A stretch of DNA of 7,891 nucleotides from a bacterium (GTDB lineage: Bacteria; Verrucomicrobiota; Verrucomicrobiae; Limisphaerales; J093), in the NCBI GenBank assembly GCA_021839785.1, contig JAKCAB010000388.1:1-7891 (forward strand), written 5' to 3'. How positions within the stretch are numbered: the stretch's first letter is position 1; each line of letters begins with the position of its first letter. The notes under the pieces were generated by a model. That model searched no databases, had not been told where the DNA came from, and saw only the letters and a program-made list of their open reading frames with translations. Of the stretch, positions 1 to 5,477 are shown one piece after another. The position numbers were made by a program, and so were the translations under genes.

Positions 1-2
1 AC

Positions 3-332
3 CCGACGTACCTGCCCGAAGTCATCGCGGCCGACTACGACCGCCTGTGGACGCCGGAGCGGATGCAACGGGTCATCGACGCGGCCGTCAAAGCCGGCGT
101 CGCGATCGAGATCAACGACCGGTTCCGCCTGCCTTCGGCGGCGTTCATCAAGCGCGCGAAGCAGGCCGGGCTCAAGTTCACGTTTGGAACCAACAACGGC
201 GGTCGCGAGGACCTGAAAGCCTTGGAGCACTCGGTGGCGATGGTGAAAGAATGCCACCTGCAGTGGCAGGATTTCTGGGTGCCCGGCCGCAAACCGAGCC
301 GCGCCCAAATCGCGGTTGCGCGCGGACGGTAA
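3..332 (+). CDS. PHP-like metal-dependent hydrolase, C-terminal part
   Basis: Only the last 109 codons are in the window; the gene starts upstream. The visible part begins PTYLPEV, as in the H-P-T-Y-L-P strand that carries a metal ligand in PHP-fold phosphoesterases. It continues through a TPERM helix, the strand VAIEIN, a helix PSAAFIKRAKQAG and the strand LKFTFGTNN, which is the usual order of the last beta-alpha units of a PHP barrel. PHP enzymes normally have a GSDAH-like metal motif after that last strand. Here the position reads GTNNGG, so a ligand may be missing or the protein may belong to a divergent subfamily. A short polar tail follows (QWQDFWVPGRKPSR). Family membership is inferred from motifs; the substrate is unknown. 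The stop lies 49 nt before the next start, so both could share a transcript. Confidence 0.55.
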   Translation, partial: PTYLPEVIAADYDRLWTPERMQRVIDAAVKAGVAIEINDRFRLPSAAFIKRAKQAGLKFTFGTNNGGREDLKALEHSVAMVKECHLQWQDFWVPGRKPSRAQIAVARGR

Positions 333-381
333 AGCGGAGGCGGCAGGCTGGTGGCGGTCTGGGAATGGGCGTGCGGAGACG

Positions 382-828
382 ATGGCGGGCTTCAACGCAA
401 TCTGGCCAGCGGTGCTCGTGTGCTTCACCCTTGAAGCGGCGGACGGCTCGGCCGTGATTCCACCCGCGGCGGGTATCCCCGGCCCTGAACGGGCCGGTAC
501 TTACCGCGTGACGGCCTGGACCACCGAGCACGGTCTCCCCGACAATCGCGTCCAAGCCGTCCTCCAAACACGGGACGGATTCCTGTGGCTGGCCACGGTG
601 GGGGGATTGGTCCGCTTCGATGGCGTGCGCTTCAAGGTTTTCACCCACCACAACGTCCCGGGCAACATGCGCAGCCGCGTCACGGCCTTGGGAGGCAAGC
701 TGACGCTCGTCAGTCAACCCGGACGCGGCACGAAGGTTGAGGTCTCTGTGCGGCTGCCGGGAGCGCCCGCCTCTGCGGCCGGTGACAGTTCGGGCGAACA
801 CGACCGCGGCCATCATGAGTGCGGATAA
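382..828 (+). pseudogene. Remnant of propeller-type sensor histidine kinase (in-frame internal deletion)
   Basis: This 148-codon frame joins two ends of a much larger protein. Residues 1-30 include a short hydrophobic stretch (AIWPAVLVCF) that could be a signal peptide. Residues 41-95 are the start of a two-component-regulator beta-propeller: WTTEHGLPDNRVQAVLQTRDG, then DGFLWLATVGGLVRFDG, the Reg_prop signature. From about residue 94 the sequence switches to the extreme C-terminus of a HisKA_3/HATPase_c kinase: GNMRSRVTALGGKL, then PGRGTKVEVSVRLP. Family members are usually about 1000 residues. The rest of the propeller, the Y_Y_Y domain, the membrane span, the histidine-bearing helix and the N and G1 boxes are all absent, so kinase activity is not possible. 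ATG 382 was chosen because it begins the signal-like segment; a longer frame from 316 adds only charged residues. The end overlaps the regulator gene by 14 nt, as in an intact kinase/regulator operon. A short exported product could still be made. Confidence 0.75.
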
Positions 829-1480
829 CCATCTTATCAGGATCTCGGTGGTGGAAGACGACACGCCGTGGCGTCTGGATCTGGAGCGGTTGATTCGCCA
901 GGCGCCGGGACTGGCGTTCGTCAGCGCCTACGCCAACGCCGAGGCCGCTCTGCGCGGTTTGCCGACGGACACGCCCGAAGTGGTGCTGGTGGATGTCCAG
1001 CTTCCGCGGCTCTCCGGCATCGCCTGCGTGGCCCGTCTGAAACCGCGGATGCCGGCCACCCAGTTCATGATGCTGAGCGCGTTCGACGACACCGATCAAG
1101 TCCTCGAATCGCTTCGCGCGGGGGCTACCGGCTACCTGGTCAAGATCACGCCGCCAGAGCAGATTCTGGTGGCCATTGCCGAGTTGCAGCAAGGCAGTTC
1201 GCCCATGTCGGGAAACATCGCCCGGAAAGTGGTCGAATCCTTCCGCCGACCCGCGGCCGACCTCGCTGACGGCGCGAGCCTGACGGCGCGTGAACAGGAA
1301 ATTCTGCGGCGCCTCGCCACCGGCGACCGATACAAAGAGATTGCGGATCAACTGCAGATCAGCGTTCTGACCGTGCGGACCCACATCCGCCACATTTACG
1401 AGAAACTGCACGTTCGTTCCCGGACCGAAGCGACGCTGAAGTTTCTGCGCCCTTCGCCGCCGGGAAATCCGCTGGGCTGA
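815..1480 (+). CDS. NarL/FixJ-family response regulator (REC + LuxR HTH)
   Basis: This 221-residue protein has the full two-domain layout of a NarL/FixJ transcriptional regulator. The receiver domain spans residues 8-125, with acidic residues E14-D15-D16, phospho-acceptor D60 (VLVDVQLP), S88 in the conserved Ser/Thr position, and K110 in GYLVK. Residues 155-205 form a LuxR-type helix-turn-helix (LTAREQEILRRLATG, then KEIADQLQIS and TVRTHIRHIYEKLHV). All expected phosphorylation residues are present, so the gene looks functional. The ATG at 815 lies inside the last codons of the kinase remnant, which points to translational coupling with the original kinase. With that kinase collapsed, the regulator is either unphosphorylated, served by another kinase or by small phosphodonors, or on the way to decay. 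Target genes cannot be read from the sequence. Confidence 0.93.
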   Translation: MSADNHLIRISVVEDDTPWRLDLERLIRQAPGLAFVSAYANAEAALRGLPTDTPEVVLVDVQLPRLSGIACVARLKPRMPATQFMMLSAFDDTDQVLESLRAGATGYLVKITPPEQILVAIAELQQGSSPMSGNIARKVVESFRRPAADLADGASLTAREQEILRRLATGDRYKEIADQLQISVLTVRTHIRHIYEKLHVRSRTEATLKFLRPSPPGNPLG

Positions 1481-1592
1481 AACCGACACAGCCTTTCCTG
1501 GTAAAATATTCAACCACAGCGCCTTCCGCTAAGAACAACGGCCCGTCCGGGACCTGTTCAAACACTTCTGCCACTCTGTGCTTAATACAAAA

Positions 1593-1617
1593 TGACTATA
1601 TGAAAACTTTTTAGTCA
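1593..1617. promoter_or_regulatory. AT-rich dyad, possible operator
   Basis: The perfect 6-bp inverted repeat TGACTA / TAGTCA is separated by 13 nt that contain AAAACTTTT. It sits in the most AT-rich part of the window, downstream of the response regulator gene and about 290 nt upstream of the lactonase start. The spacing of the half-sites suits a dimeric DNA-binding protein. TATATG at 1597-1602 resembles a -10 box but has no matching -35. The role is inferred. Confidence 0.25.
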
Positions 1618-1662
1618 ACATTACGCTACTCGCCGTGGATTTGGGGTAGTGATGTGCCCCTA

Positions 1663-1715
1663 GCCGGTGGTTTGGAGCAGGGTTTTAACAGTTCCCGATC
1701 TCCAGGCACACCGGC
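1663..1715. other. Imperfect long hairpin
   Basis: Three nested perfect stems pair symmetrically: GCCGGTG (1663-1669) with CACCGGC (1709-1715), TGGAG (1673-1677) with CTCCA (1700-1704), and GGG (1680-1682) with CCC (1694-1696). Internal loops of 3/4 and 2/3 nt separate them and the apical loop has 11 nt. This gives 15 base pairs in 53 nt. No T run follows, so it is not a standard terminator. It could be a structured leader RNA or part of a dispersed repeat. Confidence 0.45.
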
Positions 1716-1770
1716 GAATTTGCCGATTCATGGGTGGAGAGCAGTTGGGGCGAGCCGACGTGCCTGTTAA

Positions 1771-1795
1771 GGGAGGGGCAGGGTCAGGGCGAGGG
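1771..1795 (+). other. G-quadruplex-forming motif
   Basis: Five runs of three or four G separated by 1, 2, 3 and 3 nt (GGG-A-GGGG-CA-GGG-TCA-GGG-CGA-GGG) are followed by two GG pairs up to 1801. Any four runs meet the usual G3/loop 1-7 rule for an intramolecular quadruplex. It is on the coding strand about 110 nt upstream of the lactonase start, so it could form in RNA or in the displaced DNA strand. The motif is directly visible; any function is inferred. Confidence 0.5.
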
Positions 1796-1902
1796 AGGTG
1801 GCCTGACGAGACTGCCTCAGAGCTCTCCGCCCGTGATAGGTGGGTTGGGAGCCTTCGGGGTTCGCGCTTGCGCCGCGCGGGCGCTCTCGTTTTCATCCCC
1901 CC

Positions 1903-3078
1903 ATGCCACGCACTTCCTTGGGGCCGACGGTGGTCAGCCTCGCCGTTTCGGATCTTCTCGCGCCGCTCGCGTTTTCCGGGAAGGCGGTAGCGGAGGCGTC
2001 CGGCCAATACCTTGCTTACGTGGGAACCTTCACCGGCGCGCGGAGCCAGGGAATCTACGCCTACCGGTGCGACGCTCGTTCGAGCACGGTCACGCCATTG
2101 GGTTGTGTCGTCGAGACGGTCAACCCGGCTTTTCTCGCGCTGAATCCTGCCGGGACGCATCTCTACGCCGTCAACGAAATCGGCGAATTCAAAGGGGCAA
2201 AGACAGGTGCGGTCAGCGCCTTTGCCGTGGACCGTGAAACCGGCCGGCTGCGTCTCCTCAACCAAGTCTCGTCGGCCGGCCCCGGCCCTTGCCACCTCAC
2301 CGTGGACGCGAGTGGCCGACAGGTTTTGGTGGCCAACTACACGGGCGGATCCGTGGCGGTGCTGCCGATCCTGCCTGGCGGTTCGCTGGGCGAGGCCACT
2401 GCGCGGGTGCAGCATTCCGGGTCGAGCGTCAACCCGGATCGCCAGCGCGAACCGCACGCGCATTGCGTGGCGCTTTCGCCGGACAATCGCTTTGCCTTCG
2501 TGGCCGATCTGGGGATCGATCAGGTGAAAGGCTACCGCTTCGATCCCACCCGTGGCACGCTGACGGCCAACGATCCCGCGTTCATCGCATTGCCGCCGGG
2601 CTCGGGCCCGCGCCACCTCGCATTTCATCCCGACGGTCGTCATGCTTACGTCATCACCGAACTTCTGAGCACGGTCTCTGTGCTCGACTACGCACCCAAA
2701 GCGGGCGCCTTCAGCCTCCGTCAGACGGTATCGACGCTCCCGGACGGCTTCACCGGACGCAGCACCGCTGCCGAAATCGCGGTTCACCCGTCGGGGAGGT
2801 ACGCTTACGGTTCCAATCGCGGTCACGACAGCGTGGTGGCGTTCGCGATCGCTTCCGACACCGGCGAACTCTCGCCGGTCCAGCATATCCGCACCGGCGG
2901 CAAGACGCCGCGGCACATCGCCATCGACCCGCTGGGCCATAACCTCTGGGTGGAAAACCAGGATTCCGACAACATCACTGTCTTTCGGATCGACGAACTT
3001 ACCGGTCGCCTGGACGCGACCGGCCCGGTGCTCACCGTCGGGTCCCCCGTTTGCGTCCAGTTTCTGCCGCTGCCCTGA
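1903..3078 (+). CDS. Lactonase family protein (6-phosphogluconolactonase type, seven-bladed propeller)
   Basis: This 391-residue protein matches the cycloisomerase-2/YbhE-type lactonase fold, a seven-bladed beta-propeller whose best-known member hydrolyses 6-phosphogluconolactone in the pentose phosphate pathway. Family landmarks appear in order: YVGTFTG (39-45), HLTVDASGRQVLVANYTGG, PHAHC (184-188), DLGIDQV (202-208), GPRHLAFHPDG (from 235), AEIAVHPSGRYAYGSNRGHDS (ending 310) and ENQDSDNITVF (from 351), where most relatives have ANQ. It is longer than the ~330-residue cytosolic enzyme because of about 33 extra N-terminal residues. Those look like a weak signal peptide with a possible cut after AEA, so it may be exported. 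ATG 1903 was chosen because it opens this leader. No Shine-Dalgarno sequence precedes it; the upstream 20 nt are pyrimidine-rich. A GTG at 1840 is in frame but adds no conserved sequence. Family assignment is strong; the true substrate is open. Confidence 0.88.
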   Translation: MPRTSLGPTVVSLAVSDLLAPLAFSGKAVAEASGQYLAYVGTFTGARSQGIYAYRCDARSSTVTPLGCVVETVNPAFLALNPAGTHLYAVNEIGEFKGAKTGAVSAFAVDRETGRLRLLNQVSSAGPGPCHLTVDASGRQVLVANYTGGSVAVLPILPGGSLGEATARVQHSGSSVNPDRQREPHAHCVALSPDNRFAFVADLGIDQVKGYRFDPTRGTLTANDPAFIALPPGSGPRHLAFHPDGRHAYVITELLSTVSVLDYAPKAGAFSLRQTVSTLPDGFTGRSTAAEIAVHPSGRYAYGSNRGHDSVVAFAIASDTGELSPVQHIRTGGKTPRHIAIDPLGHNLWVENQDSDNITVFRIDELTGRLDATGPVLTVGSPVCVQFLPLP

Positions 3079-3131
3079 TCCCGGCCGCAGGGCAGGCGGA
3101 CGCTGGTGCCACTGAAAGGCCATACCCGTTA

Positions 3132-3151
3132 CGCCGCAAGCTGCTGCGGTG
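3132..3151 (+). other. Small GC hairpin after lactonase gene
   Basis: CGCCGCA (3132-3138) pairs with TGCGGTG (3145-3151), including one G-T pair, around a 6-nt loop, 54 nt after the lactonase stop. No T tract follows, so intrinsic termination is doubtful. It may slow or mark the 3' end of the lactonase transcript ahead of the next promoter. Confidence 0.25.
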
Positions 3152-3196
3152 CTGCCCCCCGACATTAGGAGCCGCCAAAGACGCCGCCATAACGGT

Positions 3197-3225
3197 TTGA
3201 CTTGGGTTTTTGCGAAACTTAGATT
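3197..3225 (+). promoter_or_regulatory. Sigma-70-like promoter of the prenyl synthase operon
   Basis: TTGACT (3197-3202) matches the -35 consensus at five of six bases. TAGATT (3220-3225) matches the -10 consensus at four of six. The spacer is exactly 17 nt. Only 7 nt separate the -10 box from the ATG at 3233, so transcription would begin at or within a base or two of the start codon, implying a leaderless or nearly leaderless mRNA. No Shine-Dalgarno sequence precedes that ATG, which agrees with this. The promoter is predicted by eye only. Confidence 0.5.
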
Positions 3226-3232
3226 GCGCGGA

Positions 3233-4291
3233 ATGCTCGCGACTCACACGAGAGCAACCGGCGACTCCGATCTAACTGTAGCGACCCTCGAATTGCCGCC
3301 GTCCTGGCGGCAAATCGTGGCGCCGGTGGAGCCGTTTCTCCAAGACGTGGTCGCCCGGCTGGCCGCTCAAATTGAGGAATTCGAACCGGATATCGTGCCC
3401 TATGCACGGTACGCCCTCGGCAACCAGGGCAAGCAATTGCGGCCGGCCCTGGTCGGCTTGAGTGCCGAAGCCACCGGTGCGATCAACGACCACCACGTTA
3501 CCGTGGCCACCATCATCGAGATGGTCCATCTGGCCACGCTCGTGCATGACGACGTCACGGATGCCGCCGAGATGCGCCGCCGCCGGCCGACCTTGGCGGT
3601 CCAATGCGGCACGGCCACCTCGGTACTCCTGGGCGACTGCCTCTTCGCGCACGCGCTGTTACTGGCGGCCAGTTTTCCCGGCCCGGACGTTTGCCGCGCG
3701 GTGGCCTCCGCCACCAAGACGGTGTGCACCGGCGAAATCATCCAGACCGAGCGGCCCAGCCGTTTCGATTTGGGGCGGAACGAGTATTTCCGGGTTTTGC
3801 GGATGAAAACCGCAGAATTATTCGCCCTCTCCTGCGGACTTGGCGCGCGGCTGAGCGGGGCCGGCTTGGAGGAACAACAGGCCTTGCGCGATTACGGCAT
3901 GGCGCTCGGAACCGCGTATCAGATCTACGACGATTGCGTGGACCTGTTCGGCAACGAATCCAAGGCCGGCAAATCCCTCGGCACGGACTTGGTAGGCGGT
4001 AAGCTCACGCTGCCCTTGATCGTGGCCCTGGAGCGCGCGAGCGAATCTGAACGAAAAACTCTCGAGTCGATCCTTTTGCACTGGCAACCCGCGCACCTGG
4101 CCGAGTTGCGCGAGGTGCTCATCGGCACGGATGCGCTGGCCGAATCGGCGGGGGTGATCCGCGGTTTTTGCCGCCAGGCCCGCGAAGCGGTGGAAGGTCT
4201 GCCGCCCACGGCCGGACGGCGCGCCCTCGCGGCGGCCACGGAATACCTCGCGCAACAAACGGACGCTTTGGGGGTTAATGCAGGAGGTTGA
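3233..4291 (+). CDS. Long-chain polyprenyl diphosphate synthase
   Basis: This 352-residue trans-isoprenyl diphosphate synthase condenses isopentenyl diphosphate units onto an allylic primer at a magnesium-binding site in the cytosol or at the membrane face. The first aspartate-rich motif is DDVTD (106-110), followed by RRRRPT. The second is DDCVD (233-237), followed by GKSLGTDLVGGKLTLPL. KTAELF and GKQLRP, the latter a variant of the usual GKRLRP isopentenyl-binding motif, are also present. The fifth residue before the first motif is Ala101 (ATLVHDD). A small residue there leaves the product pocket open in the family, so a long product is expected, such as a C35-C45 side chain for menaquinone. 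ATG 3233 is the only sensible start: homology begins near LPPSW and the promoter ends at 3225. It appears to be the first gene of an operon with the sigma factor 9 nt downstream. The exact chain length is not readable. Confidence 0.93.
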   Translation: MLATHTRATGDSDLTVATLELPPSWRQIVAPVEPFLQDVVARLAAQIEEFEPDIVPYARYALGNQGKQLRPALVGLSAEATGAINDHHVTVATIIEMVHLATLVHDDVTDAAEMRRRRPTLAVQCGTATSVLLGDCLFAHALLLAASFPGPDVCRAVASATKTVCTGEIIQTERPSRFDLGRNEYFRVLRMKTAELFALSCGLGARLSGAGLEEQQALRDYGMALGTAYQIYDDCVDLFGNESKAGKSLGTDLVGGKLTLPLIVALERASESERKTLESILLHWQPAHLAELREVLIGTDALAESAGVIRGFCRQAREAVEGLPPTAGRRALAAATEYLAQQTDALGVNAGG

Positions 4292-4296
4292 CCTCC
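4282..4296 (+). promoter_or_regulatory. Shine-Dalgarno sequence folded into a hairpin with the upstream stop codon
   Basis: AGGAGG (4282-4287) is a full-strength ribosome site, 13 nt before the sigma-factor ATG, longer than the usual 5-9 nt. GGAGG (4283-4287) is perfectly complementary to CCTCC (4292-4296), with loop TTGA that includes most of the synthase stop codon TGA (4289-4291). A closed hairpin would hide the ribosome site. A ribosome terminating on the synthase gene would open it. Coupled translation of the two genes is therefore inferred. Confidence 0.4.
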
Positions 4297-4300
4297 GGCC

Positions 4301-4915
4301 ATGGCCGCCACTTTGAACGAGTCCCCCCCTGCCGACGCCGCGCCCACCCCGGAAGACCGGCTGTTGGTGAGCCGCGCGCAGGCAGGCGATTTGGAGGCGT
4401 ACGATGCCCTGATCCGACGGTATCAGGAACGCATCTACGCCACCATTTATCACATGACGTCCAACCACGAGGACGCCGCTGATCTCGCCCAGGAAACGTT
4501 CGTCAAGGCGCACCGCGCGCTGAAGACCTTCAAGGGCGATTCCAGCTTCTTCACCTGGATTTACCGCATCGCGGTGAACAAGACGATCAACTTCCTCAAG
4601 CAGCGCCGGCACCGCGGGCAGATGAGCCTGAACGATCTCGACTTCAACGCTGAGCACGATCCGGATATTGTGGCGTTGATTTCGGAGCGCACCCCGCACC
4701 GCGAAGTGAAGTTGCGCGAGTTGCAGGAGAGATTGAACGCCGCCATGCAGCAGTTGTCGGATGAACACAGAATGGTTGTCACGTTGCACGATATTCAAGG
4801 CTTGAGGCACGAGCAGATCGGCGAACTGATGAACTGCAACGTGGGTACGGTCCGCTCGCGACTCTACTACGCCAGGCAGCAATTGCAGGCCTACCTCGCG
4901 GACTGGATCGAGTGA
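4301..4915 (+). CDS. ECF-type RNA polymerase sigma factor (RpoE-like)
   Basis: This 204-residue protein has only regions 2 and 4 of the sigma-70 family, the hallmark of extracytoplasmic-function sigma factors, which direct RNA polymerase to stress or envelope-response promoters. Region 2 spans about residues 33-103: LIRRYQERIYATIYHMT, then HEDAADLAQETFVKAHRAL for core binding, then GDSSFFTWIYRIAVNKTINFL for -10 recognition. Region 4 spans about 140-199, with a helix-turn-helix HEQIGELMNCNVGTVRSRLYYAR for -35 recognition. A ~35-residue acidic linker separates the regions. ATG 4301 follows the AGGAGG described separately, and the N-terminal 17 residues are Ala/Pro-rich and probably disordered. 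It ends 1 nt before a small membrane-protein gene, the usual arrangement of an ECF sigma with its anti-sigma factor, and it follows the prenyl synthase by 9 nt. The regulon cannot be read here. Confidence 0.95.
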   Translation: MAATLNESPPADAAPTPEDRLLVSRAQAGDLEAYDALIRRYQERIYATIYHMTSNHEDAADLAQETFVKAHRALKTFKGDSSFFTWIYRIAVNKTINFLKQRRHRGQMSLNDLDFNAEHDPDIVALISERTPHREVKLRELQERLNAAMQQLSDEHRMVVTLHDIQGLRHEQIGELMNCNVGTVRSRLYYARQQLQAYLADWIE

Positions 4916-4916
4916 T

Positions 4917-5477
4917 ATGCACCCCGAACAAGACGATTTTGAATCCGTCCGGTGCCTATTGGCGCTGAAGCGCCATGAAGTGCCTCCGCCTGGCTTCTTC
5001 GACGCGTTTCCGGACGCGGTGCGAGCACGTATCCGCGCGGGCCGGACAAGGCCAGTGATCCCGTGGTGGCAACGCCTGTTCCGTCCCGCTCAATGGCGGC
5101 CGGCTTTGGCGGGTGCCTGCGCCGTCGCCGTGGGGGGCGTCGTGGTGTGGCATGCCGGCTTCGGACAGACCGCTCGCCTGCCGATGTATCCCAGCCTGGC
5201 GCGGGGCGAACAAGCTTCCGCGCCCAACCATCTGACCCCCCTTCACGCCATGTCGTCGGTAACCGGGCTCGGGGACGCCGAACTCGCGTCCAGCGTGGCG
5301 AATTCGAGCATGCGTCCCGTCGTGGGCGCGCCGCCACCTTCCTGGCTGTTTACACCCGGCGCGGGAATGCGTGGCGTCACGCGGCCGGCGGCGGCCTACG
5401 TGCGGCCGACCGCGATGGTTGTAACCGGCTTGCAGAGCAGCGCCTCGGCTCCGTCCACCTCGACCAACTTACCTTAG
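4917..5477 (+). CDS. Single-span membrane protein, probable anti-sigma factor
   Basis: I do not recognise this 186-residue protein by a named family. Its position, 1 nt after an ECF sigma gene, and its layout support an anti-sigma role. Residues 1-60 are a charged cytosolic segment including LLALKRHEVPPPGFFDAF and a helix DAVRARIRAG. Residues 62-80 form one hydrophobic span (PALAGACAVAVGGVVVW). The remaining ~105 residues are a Ser/Ala/Pro/Thr-rich, low-complexity tail expected outside the membrane. The zinc anti-sigma motif H-x3-C-x2-C is absent; only C13 and H20 lie in the cytosolic part, so any sigma binding would use another fold. I have a recollection of RHE-PPPG-F proteins next to verrucomicrobial sigma factors but cannot verify it. 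ATG 4917 gives tight coupling with the sigma gene, whose stop ends at 4915. A structural or unrelated envelope protein is the alternative. Confidence 0.6.
   Translation: MHPEQDDFESVRCLLALKRHEVPPPGFFDAFPDAVRARIRAGRTRPVIPWWQRLFRPAQWRPALAGACAVAVGGVVVWHAGFGQTARLPMYPSLARGEQASAPNHLTPLHAMSSVTGLGDAELASSVANSSMRPVVGAPPPSWLFTPGAGMRGVTRPAAAYVRPTAMVVTGLQSSASAPSTSTNLP

Larger units (their letters stand above)
1481..1902. other. 422-nt gene-free region with several structured elements
   Basis: I see no convincing gene here: open frames across it lack domain-like sequence and ribosome sites. Positions 1560-1625 are markedly AT-rich in a GC-rich setting. Further along are an operator-like dyad (1593-1617), an imperfect 53-nt hairpin (1663-1715), a purine-rich stretch with repeated G runs (1771-1801), and a small GC hairpin (GCGCC 1870-1874 with GGCGC 1880-1884) just upstream of the lactonase start. 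The G-rich part resembles GGGAGGG-type intergenic repeats that I associate with verrucomicrobial genomes, but I cannot verify this. The region probably holds the lactonase promoter, though no clear -35/-10 pair was found. Confidence 0.6.

Noticed and set aside
710..1513. 267-codon open frame on the - strand
   Set aside because: Antisense to the response regulator; no recognisable protein features.
1840..1902. Earlier GTG start for the lactonase
   Set aside because: The 21 added residues are Pro/Arg-rich and would put charged residues ahead of the signal-like segment. No better ribosome site supports it.
3132..3160. Intrinsic terminator after the lactonase gene
   Set aside because: The hairpin is present but is followed by CTGCCCCCC, not a T run.
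1660..3165. 501-codon open frame on the - strand
   Set aside because: Antisense to the lactonase gene, which has seven recognisable propeller motifs. The frame reflects high third-position GC.
3818..4882. 354-codon open frame on the - strand
   Set aside because: Spans antisense of both the prenyl synthase and the sigma factor, whose catalytic and DNA-binding motifs are unmistakable.
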